Counted from the stretch's first letter, positions 27,391-38,498 are shown. The stretch: 64,000 bases of DNA from Dryas octopetala (GCA_963921425.1 OY992837.1:3383896-3447895), one strand, 5' to 3'. The notes: a model not told the origin generated them from the letters alone. Made by a program: numbers and translations.

Positions 27391-27502
27391 GGCCTTCCAC
27401 TATGGTAAAGCCATTTTTTGTGACCCAAAACCCATTTTGGGTCACAAATAGTGCTGTGACCCAAATCTCCCATTTATGGTGCTGTGACCCATTTTGGGTC
27501 AC
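27391..27502. repeat. Left terminal inverted repeat and subterminal GTGACCC cluster
   Basis: Terminal GGCCTTCCACTATG at 27391-27404. Subterminal heptamers GTGACCC or GGGTCAC start at 27420, 27439, 27456, 27484 and 27496; the last two form a small palindrome. Such repeated motifs near transposon ends usually bind the element's own DNA-binding protein; that role here is inferred. Confidence 0.85.
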
Positions 27503-27890
27503 AGTGTTTTATACATATTTAAAATATGCCTAATATTGATTAAGTGATATTTAATTGATAATTTTAAATTTAAAGTATAATAAAAATGATTGTAGTGATC
27601 TTATTTTAATGAGATCTTTAAAATAAGGTCAATATTGAATATATTTAAAATAAGAAAATTTCATAAATTAGACAACATAAGCCTTACAACATCGGGACTT
27701 CAACAACCACAAACAAGAAAAACAACACGATGATTTAAAGGAAAAACAAGTACAACATGATCACTAAAAGGAAAAACAAGAACAATACGATGATTTAAAG
27801 AAAAAACAACAACAACAACTGCATTCGACATGACAGAAAATGAATCGAACTTCTTATTCGGAGCCCGATGATGAAGAATTGACACCCACG

Positions 27891-29243
27891 TCAATATGTT
27901 GGGGCAAGTGGTGGGTTCCCCTCTCGGATCCAGATGTGCTCAATCAAATTAGTTTTTAGGGATTCGTTGACATTTCGGTCCCTAAGCAAATTCCGACGAA
28001 CATTCATCTCAGGTAATGATGATGGAGCGGCACCGGTCGGACATGGTTCTACACCTTCGTATTCAGCTTCTGCCCTTCTAGTGCTCGCTTCTGGGTCTAT
28101 TGGGTCATCCCTACCGTCATCCTCAGGGCGCTCATCCTCCACGATCATATTGTGCAATATTATGCACGCCTTCATGATATACCCAAGCTCAATCGGACGC
28201 CAATAACGAGCAGGTCGTTTTATAATCTGCCACCGGGCTTTTAAAATTCCGAACGCCCTCTCCACATCCTTCCTGTATCCCTCCTGTCGAGCGGCAAACA
28301 ACTTATGGTGGGGAAGAACGGGACTGTGCAATGTAGTGATAAGAGTTGACCATTGAGGGTAGATCCCATCTGCAAGAAAGTATGGAATGGTGTAGTCTAT
28401 CCCATTCACAGTGAATTTCACCCTGTGGTTTCGGCCGGAAATCATATCATCAAAGAGATGAGAACAGTCCAGCACATTGATATCATTATTCGACCCAGGT
28501 ATACCAAAATTTGCATGCCATATCCACGTGTCGTACCCAGCAACGGCTTCAAGGATAACTGTTGGGACACGATAATGCCCACGGTACACAGCTTGCTCGG
28601 CCATTGGGCAATTTTGCCATACCCAATGCATGCAATCCAAGCTACCAATCATACCTGGAAATCCTCTACGGCTCCCCTTTCGCAAAAGTTTCCTCAAATC
28701 GGCCGGAGTAGGCCTCCGGAGATACTCTGGTCCGAAGACGTCAGTGATGGCTCTCACGAACTTCAAGAATGATTGTCGTATGGTGGTTTGGCTAATGGTC
28801 ATTGACTCTGAGACCAAATCATATGGAATGCCATATGCCATCACCCGCAGTGCTGCAGTCACCTTTTGGTGAGGTGTGCAACCCACTCTACCGACGGCAT
28901 CAACTGTTGGCCGGAAATACTCATCCTGGAGGCAGACCGCTTCGAGAATTCTATTGAATAGCGGTTGGTGCATGCGGTATCGCCTGCGGAAAGTCACGGT
29001 GTCCTCGATTGGCGAGGGGATGAAGTAGTTGTCCATGAGACGTTCGTGGGCGGCTTCTCGATTCCGGTGTGTGTACCGGCGATTTGAAGAAGTACCGCCA
29101 TGCCTTGGTGTACCGGCGACGACGGTATGACCCATTGACACAATCAACTTACCCACCATCTCCCTTCCATCCTCTTCCCTATCCCATTCAGCATCAGAGT
29201 CCGAAGACGAGGAGGAGGATGAATACACATACAAAGTATTCAT
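27891..29243 (-). CDS. PIF/Harbinger transposase (DDE superfamily 4 nuclease)
   Basis: Catalyses excision and integration of the surrounding element. Intact 450-residue single-exon frame. The N-terminal third has an acidic Ser-rich start, then a helix-turn-helix-like region (MTISQTTIRQSFLKFV). The DDE catalytic core follows: first Asp in GMIGSLDCMHWVW, second in FLADGIYPQW, and Glu in RKDVERAFGILKARW, with the family-typical NDINVLD and ACIILHNMI blocks. Length and motif order are those of active plant PIF transposases, with no stop or frameshift. Transcribed in the same direction as its partner gene. Confidence 0.95.
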   Translation of the reverse strand: MNTLYVYSSSSSSSDSDAEWDREEDGREMVGKLIVSMGHTVVAGTPRHGGTSSNRRYTHRNREAAHERLMDNYFIPSPIEDTVTFRRRYRMHQPLFNRILEAVCLQDEYFRPTVDAVGRVGCTPHQKVTAALRVMAYGIPYDLVSESMTISQTTIRQSFLKFVRAITDVFGPEYLRRPTPADLRKLLRKGSRRGFPGMIGSLDCMHWVWQNCPMAEQAVYRGHYRVPTVILEAVAGYDTWIWHANFGIPGSNNDINVLDCSHLFDDMISGRNHRVKFTVNGIDYTIPYFLADGIYPQWSTLITTLHSPVLPHHKLFAARQEGYRKDVERAFGILKARWQIIKRPARYWRPIELGYIMKACIILHNMIVEDERPEDDGRDDPIDPEASTRRAEAEYEGVEPCPTGAAPSSLPEMNVRRNLLRDRNVNESLKTNLIEHIWIREGNPPLAPTY

Positions 29244-29390
29244 TTGGGTGTTTATGGAATGAGAAATGATCCTGAAATAAGATTGAGTGTAACATGGTAA
29301 ATATAGTGGTATTTATACTGAAACCACTTGCATTTGAGATAACGAATGAATGGTCCACATTCATTTGCTTTATGATGGTGTAGTCATTTC

Positions 29391-29510
29391 ATGCATCAGT
29401 CTTATCTACTGTAAAGCATGCATCAGTCTTATCTACTGTAAAGCATGCATCAGTCTTATCTACTGTAAAGCATGCATCAGTCTTATCTACTGTAAAGCAT
29501 GCATCAGTCT
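29391..29510. repeat. 27-bp minisatellite, ~4.4 copies
   Basis: Unit ATGCATCAGTCTTATCTACT followed by GTAAAGC, repeated four times perfectly plus a 12-base partial copy. It lies inside the Harbinger element, just upstream (on the minus strand) of the transposase start at 29243 and downstream of the ORF1 stop. Copies are identical, pointing to recent expansion. No spacers, so not a CRISPR. Confidence 0.97.
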
Positions 29511-29691
29511 GTGGTTAATAAGGGAGAATCCAATGTTGGGTGGAAATGCAAACATTAATTGAATAAATAGCAAACCATGACTTAAAACAAGATTGACGTT
29601 CAAATTAAAGGATACAATTAAAGAGCAAACATAATTTAAAACAAGATTAACATTCAAACTAAAAAACACAATTGAAGAGCAAGGTCTAATT

Positions 29692-31027
29692 CTAATTATT
29701 AGGCGGGTACCCCTGGTTTGAGTGAGTGAGGTTGGAAAGATCCGGGTAGTATCCAGATGGAGTGGACTCCGAATGGTGGTTAGCACGCATTTGCCTCCTT
29801 GCAATGACTTCAGCCATCTTTTGCTCCCAATACATCCGTTGCCCATCATTCATTTTGGAGAGGTCTTGGCCCATAATATTTTGTTCTTCCCATTCTAGCT
29901 GCCTCTCGATCCTCATCCTTTCTCTTGCGTCCTTTGCGGCGTCTCTTTCACTCCTTGCACGCTCTCTGTCAACTCTCGTTTGTATGAAAATCCTTGAATT
30001 TTCATTATAATGATCTACTGCCTCAACCATATGAGTTTGGACGGGCTCGGCTGCCTTGGCCCGTTTTGCATGGTTTCTCCCTGGTGGCCTTGGCCGCGAG
30101 GAACCGCATGGTTGGAATGGTGGTGGGTTTTCGTCCTCGCCAAGTGGTATGACTGGATCGGTCTCCTCGGGATCATCATCGGCGGGAGTGTCGGCATCGT
30201 CGGTGGCGGGGGTCTCTGAATCACTAACCCGAACAGGAGCATGAACGGCAGCATACTTTGCACTTTCCTTTATTTTTTCCCAAATGTGCACCCATGGAAA
30301 CTTGAATCCAGTCTTGTTTCGAAAGCCTTCAAGTGCTTGCGTAAACTACAATAATAAAATAAAAATAAAAATATATAAATTTTCTTGTGGAAATGCAAAC
30401 ATAACTTACATAAATAGTAAATTTGCTACATTTATAAACAAAACAAAAACCAACATCATACAAATATATAAATATGCTTGATAGATAAACAAAATAGTGG
30501 AAATACAATATAATAATATCATTATACAAATATGCTACATTTATAAACACAACCAAAAATAATCATACAAATATATAAATATGTTTGATACATATACAAA
30601 ACAATAAAATAGTAATACCATTATATAAATATGCTTCATTTATAAACAAAACATATAATAATTATACAAATATATAAATATGCTTGATAATTGGAGGATA
30701 CAAAAAATAATCATGCAAATATATAAATGCATAAAAACTTACCACATTGGCATCATTTGCACCGCTTGCACGCATTCGCTCGGCCTCCAATAAGCAAGCA
30801 TAAAATTTGTTGCAATCACGCGCAATATCTTTGAATCGTGCTTTAACACCGCCAACCTTACGAATTGTTTCACCCCCCATGTTACGCTTGAAAATTTCAT
30901 AAATTTGTTCCCAAAGCATGGCGGCTCTAATTTGGGCACCAAGACAACCGTCGGGAGACCTCTCTAGGTATGCCATCACTAGGGCTTCATCTTCAGCTAC
31001 CACCCAAGCACTTCCTCTTGGAGCCAT
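29692..31027 (-). CDS. Harbinger ORF1: Myb/SANT-like, NAM-associated C-terminal protein
   Basis: Accessory DNA-binding protein that partners the transposase for element-end recognition. Two exons (minus): 30743-31027 and 29692-30345, joined in phase 0, 312 residues. Exon 1 has the trihelix-like pattern (SAWVVAEDEALVMAYLE, AAMLWEQIYEIFKR, VKARFKDIARDCNKFYACL). Exon 2 begins FTQALEGFRNKTGFKFPW, followed by WEKIKES, an acidic Pro-rich linker, an RPPGRNHAKRAK basic segment (possible nuclear signal) and a charged coiled-coil-like tail (RERARSERDAAKDARERMR). Genes of this kind are often mislabelled as glutathione transferase T3-like in plant genomes. The intron (30346-30742) has clean GT-AG ends. 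Confidence 0.9.
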
Positions 31028-31247
31028 GACAAAGAAAAAAAAATTTCCAATCAATTTGGTAAACAAAGGTTGTAAATTGTGATGAAACCATATGAGTGTT
31101 GTGTGATATATATAGACATCCTTGAAAATATAGCTGTTGGAGGGTTTGGGGAATTTTTTAAAATTTTTTCGAAATTTTTTGGCAATTTTTCGGATATTAT
31201 ATATATTTTAAATGATTTATTAAATATTTGTTTAAAAAAAAAAAGAA

Positions 31248-31400
31248 AAGGCCGATCTGGACCGTTGATTATCAACGGTCCATTAATCCCAGCCGTTAGA
31301 TCCATCCCCGGCCCATCTAAAAAAAAAAAAAAAAAAAAAAAAAAGCCCAAAACGCAGCAGCCGTTGATCACCAACGGTCGGCCGATCTGGACCGTTGGTG
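31248..31400. repeat. Direct repeat and poly-A tract inside Harbinger right part
   Basis: GGCCGATCTGGACCGTTG occurs near 31250 and again near 31380 in the same orientation, each beside short inverted copies of ACCGTTG/CAACGGT. Between them lies an A run of about 26 bases (31319-31344). This region is upstream of ORF1 and could be its promoter; that is inference. Confidence 0.6.
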
Positions 31401-31585
31401 AGTTTCAGCAGCAGCCACGCGTCAACGAACGAAGGGAGGCAGCGTGGACTCCGAGTGCGCTTGCGTCAGCCGACAGCTGCGTCAGCCAACAGCAGCCGCT
31501 CGTCAGCTTTGTCAGGCGCGGGGCCCACCTCTGTCTTCAGCCTTGAACCGGTCACAACTCCTTCACGTGGGCTTAAAGCTCATTT

Positions 31586-31750
31586 GGGTCACAGCCCATT
31601 TTGGGTCACACATGAAACCCACTTCTGAGTTACACTTTGGGTTACACTTGCATTTGGGTCACACATTCCGGCCCGTAGTGAAGAGTTGTGACCCATTTGT
31701 GGCCCAAAATGGGTTTTTGGGTCACAAAATCCGGTGCATAGTGGAAGGCC
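31586..31750. repeat. Right terminal inverted repeat and subterminal GGGTCAC cluster
   Basis: Mirror of the left end: heptamers start at 31586, 31603, 31656, 31688 and 31719, and the terminal CATAGTGGAAGGCC is at 31737-31750. The outermost ~60 bases pair with the left end with a few mismatches and small gaps. Confidence 0.85.
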
Positions 31751-31777
31751 TAAGGCACTAACACGTTCTTTTAACAT

Positions 31778-31783
<6 letters not shown>

Positions 31784-31828
<45 letters not shown>
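31784..31828. repeat. (CT)n microsatellite in C15 gene leader region
   Basis: A CT run of about 45 bases begins roughly 30 bases beyond the right target duplication of the Harbinger element. CT tracts are common in plant 5' leaders, so the C15 transcript may start close by. Confidence 0.9.
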
Positions 31829-31831
<3 letters not shown>

Positions 31832-32913
31832 CTGTTGTAAATAAATCATCTTTGAGCGGATAAGACTGGTGGGTGGGGCATATTTCTTTCCGTGAAGATT
31901 CAGGCAAGAAAACTCTTCTTATTTCAATTCTTTGATATAATTTTCACAACAACAGTACATGTTTTTATTACAAGGCTTTGTTTTTCAAGGTAGATATATT
32001 TCTGGGTCTTTCCACATATATCACCATCTGGGTGTCTGATCAGTTTCATTCCAATTGCGTTTTTGTTTTACTTTTGGGTTAAGATGGCTTTGCTTTCATC
32101 TGGGTCTAATCTGCTTTTGTTTGTCCGTGTCTTAGGATCCGATTGCTTGTTTTGTTTGATCTTCATGCGGTGTCAGATACTGGGTTCTTTGTTTTCTCCT
32201 CAATTCAAAAGTTTTATTGTTTGTCAGCTGGTTTTAGTTTCTGCCTTTATACACAACCATTTCTCATTTGGTAGCTGCTTTCTCTACGATTCTGGCTATG
32301 GGGATTTGCAATTCTTTGTATTCCCTTTGGTTTTTCAAATCAAAACTTGTTTTCAGTCTCATAAGGTGACAAAGAATAAGATGCTTATCTAAAAGAAATG
32401 AAAATTGGCTTCATTGACTGGTTCAACAGAACTCGATAGATTCAACGACTGTTGCTGTTATAATTTCTAGATTATTGTTAATTGTTTTAAATTTAACTGT
32501 TTTGGCAGTATCCATTCGTATAATTGTTTAACTGTTACATCATGGTATTAGCTATATTAGTACTATGCTATGAGCATGATTTCAAGGAAGAGCATTGATA
32601 TAATGAATCTGTTAGGATTTAGCTTTCGCCTATAAGAAAGCAATGTGCTTTGTATATAAAAAATTTAAGAGCTGTGAATTATTTCAATGATTAAAATGAA
32701 ATTCATTTGTTGCTTGACCTAATGAAAATTCAGCAACAGTCCATCAAATTGGGGAGGTACGTTGATGGTAGACATGGAAACTTCCTAATTCTATATGTTG
32801 TGTTTGTGGCCCTGCATTTTGTTCACTCGTTTCCTGTTGTTTGTTGCAGGTACTTAGATATTTCTTCTGATTTGATGCTATAACACATACCTCAACTACA
32901 TAATAACTGGTAA
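31829..32913 (+). promoter_or_regulatory. C15 peptidase leader with a probable 5' UTR intron
   Basis: T-rich stretch ending in TTGTTTGTTGCAG (acceptor at about 32850) followed by a short untranslated segment to the ATG at 32914. The donor was not fixed. The 109-codon open frame at 32063-32392 has intron-like composition and no family resemblance, so it is not called. Confidence 0.5.
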
Positions 32914-34863
32914 ATGGGGTCCGAAGGGCCTCCAACAGTAACAATTCATGTGACGGGTTTTAAGAAATTCCATGGAGTTTCAGAGAATCCAACTGAGACA
33001 ATTGTCAGTAATCTCACAGAGTATGTGAAGAAGAAGGGTTCACCAAAAGGTCTGGTTCTTGGAAGTTGCAACATTCTTGAGACTGCAGGACAAGGAGCAC
33101 TTGTTCCCCTATACCAGACATTGCGGTCTGCTATCAGTGAGAAGGATTCTTCAAATTCCAGCAGAATTATTTGGGTCAGTTGTTCTCAAGTCTAGTCAAA
33201 TCGCTTCTCAGTTTGTATGTATATTGCTGAATCACACTTTTTTCAAGTGCCCTTTCTTTCTGTCTTTACGTTAGAGATATAGAGGCTGATCAGAAAAGCA
33301 TATGTAATTAGTTAATGACTTAAAAAACTCCTACATCTCTAAGAACATCAGCATGGTCCGGGTTCAGTACTTGAGACTAAAATATGTTTCTCATTTCTCC
33401 TTTAAATAAAGCTTCTGATTGTTTATATAGGAACTGGATACAGCTCTAAGAATATATATAACATCAGAGTTGGATATAGATATCATGATTGGCCCTTTTC
33501 CATATGTTTCTCTATATGTTGCACCATATATTAAAGATTTTACTAGAATTACATTCTAGAACTTAAAATAAATAACAGAGCTTCTTCCAATAACATCAAC
33601 CTGAGAGCATTTCATCGGTATGATTGTAGTACTCGCATATATGTATTCATGGTCATGTAACCCTTTATAAATTTCAACCATATTATTTAGGTACACTTTG
33701 GAGTTAATAGTGGTGCAACAAAGTTTGCCATTGAGCATCAAGCTGTCAATGAAGCTACATTTCGTTGCCCTGATGAGTTGGGATGGAAGCCTCAGGTTAG
33801 ATAGAACTTCTAAGGGTTTTTTCTCTGGTGCATTGGGATTTTATTTGACATGGGGGTCCAAATTTTTCAGATTTTGTTTTAACTTTTACTGTCTTTTTGC
33901 AGAAAGTACCCATTATTCCTTCAGATGGTGGAATTTCACATATACGAGAGGTAGAATGGGTGACCATGATTCTTTTATTATATGTTTTCAAAAAATTTAT
34001 AGTATTTTCTCTTGGACCTCATATATTTTATCATAATTAATTAAAGGATACCTGCTTTGGACTGAACTTGTCTTTAAAACTAGGCTGGCTTTATACCTTA
34101 AAGCACTTTCTTAATTGTTCAATGCCCTTATATTGCAGTATATGCAATCATGAGTGATCTTTTTGTGCCTGGATTGTTGTTCAATTTGTTCCATGCAAAG
34201 GGTAGCATAGACATTTTTTTTCCTTTATTGGAGTAGCCTGATGGCATGGAAGCACATTTTGGAAGACAGGCCTTCATGTGCATGGTGAACAAAGGAAACC
34301 GTGAAGTGATGATTACCCTGAATGGTAGTACAACTTCAAAAGTATTCTGTTAAATGGGGACCATTGTGTCTAGAAACTTTCACAATTGACCAAATATATG
34401 TTGCTTAAATATTTGAAAAATGTGAAAGCTTCAATATGTTGCCATTATTCTGCTGATTATACCTTCACCGTATGTCTGGTACATAATGGTATTTAGCAAT
34501 ACTATAATGATGGTTGATTCACAAGTCTGACTTTGTAATTTAGTGTGATTATGATAATGCATGACTACAACGTGCCTCGTTTTCATCAATCTTGAAAGGA
34601 TTTCATGTTCTGATTGTGTGCAGACTTCTCTTCCCGTTGAGGAGATAACCAAGGCCTTGGCAAAGAAGGGTTACGAGGTGATGACCTCAGATGATGCAGG
34701 CCGCTTTGTTTGCAATTATGTCTACTACCATTCCCTTCGGTTTGCAGAGCAAAATGGGATTAAATCTCTCTTTGTGCATGTGCCCCTCTTCTTGACCATA
34801 GACAAGGAGACCCAAATGCAATTTGCTGCTTCCTTGTTAGAGGTACTTGCTTCATTATATTAG
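32914..34863 (+). CDS. Pyroglutamyl-peptidase I-like protein (peptidase family C15)
   Basis: Cytosolic cysteine peptidase expected to remove N-terminal pyroglutamate from peptides. Four coding exons: 32914-33174, 33691-33795, 33903-33950 and 34624-34863, 217 residues, a normal C15 length. Start of fold VTIHVTGFKKFHGVSENPT; HFGVNSGATKF; then IEHQAVNEATFR with candidate catalytic Glu102; SDDAGRFVCNYVYYHSL with Cys168; and SLFVHVPL with His190, in the Glu-Cys-His order of the family. All three residues appear present. The intron before exon 4 is ~670 bases; a segment near 34230-34320 with weak coding look is skipped because it does not join in family alignment. Divergent from G6PD4, with the Harbinger element in their shared upstream region. 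Matches At1g56700 by recalled position. Confidence 0.93.
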
Positions 34864-36516
34864 TACTCCAAAATCATCCAACCACACCTGCATGCCAAAG
34901 AGCGCGATTGTATGCTAGCATGAAGTCCGTGCATTTATTGTGGTGGATGGATGCTTCATTAATGGAAATGCTTGAATAATCAAAAAGTGTAATCTAAGGG
35001 AAACTGCATCGAAGGAACATTCTTATGATGTATTTTCATAAATGTTTTCCAGAAGGGTTTCGGAAAACTTGCTGAAACTTTTCAAAATCCAGTTTGTGAA
35101 TGACATCCCAGTTTGCTCATAGAGCTTGCTAATATTTGTGTGATCTCCATCCCCTCGAGTGTTATATTATATAAACGAAAGGAAAAAGTAGAGTAAGTGA
35201 AAGAACCTAAATCCGATAACTATATTAGCCATATACAAGAAACTTGACAAAAAAGGGAGACTCCAAAACAAAGCAATAGAAAGTCAAAAGATATCATGGG
35301 CATTAGAACTCTACAACAAAATTCTGACAGCTTCTGCAAGTGTCATGACTCTAGCCGCCATGAAACTTGTAGTTTACTCATGAAAGGCTTAGATGGTTAT
35401 GGGCTTGAGATGTAAAATCCAAAATTGAGAATGAGATGATGATTAGTTTTCTACTTTGAAATACGCTGGTCCCCAAGCATCAAAGATTTCCCATGTCCTT
35501 TCTTTTTTTGTAGTTTTTGTCTATTTTTCCTTGTTTTCTCCCACAAATCATGTGTTGGGCTCCAAATCCCATTAGTGGTGTGCCACTTTCTAATTGTCAA
35601 AACCTACTCCACCCTTCATTGCCTTCTTAATTTTAGGTAGAAAAAGGAAACATATTTAAGCATCAATGCAAAAAATTGCTTTTTTAGGATGCAATTATAT
35701 AGCAAAAGACTTTGAAATGAATTGAAAGATCAATGCAATCTCGGCCTCAGAACATCGCAACACCTGGAAATGAATAAGGAGACCAAGATGAGGATGTCAA
35801 GCAGCGCAGCACTACTGCTTGACTTGATATGAAGAATGGAGATAAGATATTATGCAAAATGACTAGACAAACTACTATTTTCTGAGTAATGGGCATTACT
35901 TAGCATTGTGATGTGGCATCTGGAATTGCCAAAAGTCAGTGGTTTCTTTCCTCTACTGAGAGATATATGAGATTGTGATGTGGTCCTCTATGACCTATGC
36001 AACAGTATTACACTGGCACTTGATGGTCCCTCATTGAGCCAACATTCTACTCTCTATTATTCGTCTTTGGTTTTATTATTATCATCCTAGGCTCAAATTA
36101 ACAGGGCTTTAAACGCATGTAGCAGTCACCTACCATTATCAATAGGATTTAGCACAAATCTCCTAGCATGCTCATTGTCGCATGCCTTTACTGCTTGCAA
36201 AAGGTATTCCGTTCACAAAGTCATGGAGAGACTCTTTCAAATTGGGCTGAACATGAACACATCTTGAATTTAACCAAAAATTCAAAAACCCATTATAGTA
36301 AATTGGATTGGTATAAACCCATTATCTAACCCTATCACAACCAGACAAGCTCTTGGATATTAAGAAGAACACAAGGGAAAAGAAAAGAAAGAAAGCTTGG
36401 AAATATTATAAACCATATACTATATATATATATGAGATTTTTGGATTACTCTCAACTATTTATAATTATGTTAACAATAGCTTTGATTTTTGATTATCTA
36501 TCTAAATTTACTTTAG
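34864..36516. other. Intergenic region between C15 gene and polygalacturonase 1
   Basis: About 1.65 kb containing the 3' UTRs of two convergent genes. AT-rich; no open frame of family resemblance, no element boundaries, no RNA gene recognised. Confidence 0.45.
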
Positions 36517-38498
36517 TTAACACATATCATTATCATTCGGGGGCAACATTTGTGGCTCTCCTTGCAACAAACACAAAGCTGGTGGAATGGTAAGGGTCTG
36601 CATAGTTCCATAAGCATTCCAGCAAATTGGGTTTGACACAAAGTGCTCTTGGGCAGGAAGCAGCTCCACCTCAGAGAGAGTGAGATTTGTGCATGGCATG
36701 GTGTCACTGCAAGCAAAATGCATAGGTGGGCTTCTCACATCATATGTGCCTTTTATGCTTGTGTACACAATATCTGATATGTGAACTGCAGAGGTCTGGT
36801 TCGGGCACTTCTTGGTCTGGCAATAGTATTGGTCCAACAAAATCGGGTTTCGAACAGTGTCCATGTGAATATTGTCGAATGTTACTCTTGACACAGCCCC
36901 TGATCCGCCTTGCCAAGTTTTGATCCGAACCCCATTGTCTGAGTGCTTGATGATTGAGTCCCTAACTGTGATATTTGAAACACATGCTCGGGAATTTTTA
37001 TTCCCGAGACTTCCAATGCTGCAGGAAGAAAAAGGATTTGGGGTTGAAGTCTGTTGAATAAAATTTAGAGAATAATGGAACTTTAGAAACCATCCGTACA
37101 ATGTTTGAAGCAGTGGATGTACCTTATTCCATGACTTGGACCACAAGTAATATTCCTAATGTCTACATTATAGCAACCTGCTCCAATTGATACACAGTCA
37201 TCACCTACATGAAATATTAATAACCGAAGAGCAGGGTCAGCTTTTGAGAGATTGTGCAGTGGAGAAGAAATGTCTCATTGGAGGCTGCTGTTGTGTAAAT
37301 GTTCAGATTACCATTGGAGATGACTGAATTATATAGTTTCACATTGTTTGTGTTCTCTATGTGAATTCCATCTGTGTTGGGGCTCAGAGCAGGTGAGTTT
37401 ATAATCAGGGATTCTATGTGGACGTTTTGACATTTGTCAAACCGGAAATGAAACTGGGGACTGTTCATAAGTTTGAATCCTCTCACTGTCAGATTGGAGC
37501 TCATAAAAAATCTTATGGCCTGCAACAGAAAATTAATCTGTAAATAATATTATGATGTTACTTTAGAATTAGATATAATTCAGAAGAATTTTGACAGTGC
37601 ACTTACAGCTGGGCTATCACAAGGACCAGGCAGTGTTGTTCCCTTACTCCCCTGTTGCAATACATAACAAGGAAACAGTGAGATATTCGCTCGGAGTGAT
37701 AAAATAAAGTAATAAAATCAATAGCGGATTCCACATCTATTAGAGAGGTAGTCTACGATGTAATTAATATATATAGTTTGTATAGTATTATTCAAAATAT
37801 AACTAATGGTGTTACTTTGTGGGGCTTGCAGGGAAGATTCCACCATTTCTGTCCTCTGCCATCTATTACACCACCTCCTTGCATTGACATTCCATTGATT
37901 CTGTAGAAAACCAGCCATTGGCGCTTACTGCTATTTCTTGGCCATGACTTAGGCCCATCTGGTGCCATTAGTGTCCCATTAATCTTCTCATCAGCCAGCC
38001 AATGAACACACATCAGATTTTGGTTAAGAAATAAGTTACCAACTTTTCTATATCTCTAGAATTTAAATCAAATTTCAGATTATATAAAACTTCATTAGTT
38101 ACCTGCATTGTGAGGCCAGGTTTACATGGCCCTGTGAATATTGTAGACTGTATCATAAAGTAATGGCCACTGGGGACAAGAACCTCTGAATCTTCAGTTA
38201 GACAAGCAGTGTCCCAAGCCATCTTGAACGCTTGTGTGTCATCAGTAACACCATCCCCAATGGCACCAAAAGATTTTACATTAAAAACAGTGGTGCCATG
38301 AACTAAATTAGCATTGTAGCTTGGGCTAGCAGCTACAGGGACAGGAGAAGGCGGCAATGAAACTTGAGATATTGGAAGCAAATCCTCATGCTTGGTGTTA
38401 CTTTGAAGTCTACCATGTACTGGAGGAAAGAAGAAACAAAAAGAGAAGAAGAAAGTTCGAATAAGAAGTAGCCGAGCACATACCATGTTCATGTGCAT
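36517..38498 (-). CDS. Polygalacturonase 1 of tandem cluster (glycoside hydrolase 28)
   Basis: Cell-wall pectin hydrolase, right-handed beta-helix. Six exons (minus): 38103-38498, 37816-37983, 37607-37651, 37312-37519, 37123-37204 and 36517-37018; 466 residues. The first in-frame ATG is 38498 ([12 protein letters not shown]), with a long hydrophobic signal stretch ending near PPVHG. Motifs: GVTDDTQAF near the fold start; I NTDG (251-254); II GDDC (273-276) followed by VSIGAGC; III CGPSHGISIG with His297 (Ser replaces the usual Gly before HG); [10 protein letters not shown] (331-333 onward). All catalytic residues are present. Exon 3 is 15 codons against 10 in its two neighbours. An upstream TATA-like TTCTATAAGT lies at 38554-38564. 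It is one of three same-strand copies with identical intron phases. Confidence 0.93.

Larger units (their letters stand above)
27388..31753. mobile_element. Complete PIF/Harbinger DNA transposon
   Basis: Element 27391-31750 (4,360 bp) bounded by a 3-bp TAA duplication (27388-27390 and 31751-31753), the TWA target typical of this superfamily. Ends are inverted: GGCCTTCCACTATG is perfect at both termini, followed by an imperfect extension containing TTTTGTGACCCAAAA and CCCATTTTGGG, so the inverted repeat is roughly 60 bases. It contains both genes the superfamily needs, a DDE transposase and a Myb/SANT-like partner, both open and both on the minus strand. Ten GTGACCC/GGGTCAC heptamers cluster in the two subterminal ~130-180-bp zones. 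Nothing visible is broken, so it could be autonomous. Confidence 0.95.

Noticed and set aside
28353-28772. 139-codon plus-strand frame
   Set aside because: Exactly antisense to the transposase; a shadow of its codon usage.
29391-29510. Regular repeats resembling a CRISPR array
   Set aside because: Copies are contiguous with no unique spacers and lie inside a eukaryotic DNA transposon; it is a minisatellite.
31079-31546. 155-codon plus-strand frame in the Harbinger right part
   Set aside because: Runs through the poly-A tract as poly-Lys and overlaps the terminal zone; no domain, so a chance frame.
32063-32392. 109-codon open frame upstream of the C15 gene
   Set aside because: T-rich hydrophobic translation typical of a plant leader intron, no family resemblance, followed by a good 3' splice acceptor before the real start.
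34230-34330. Possible extra exon in the C15 gene
   Set aside because: Adding it would break the conserved ISHIRE-TSLPVEEI join, which is in frame without it.
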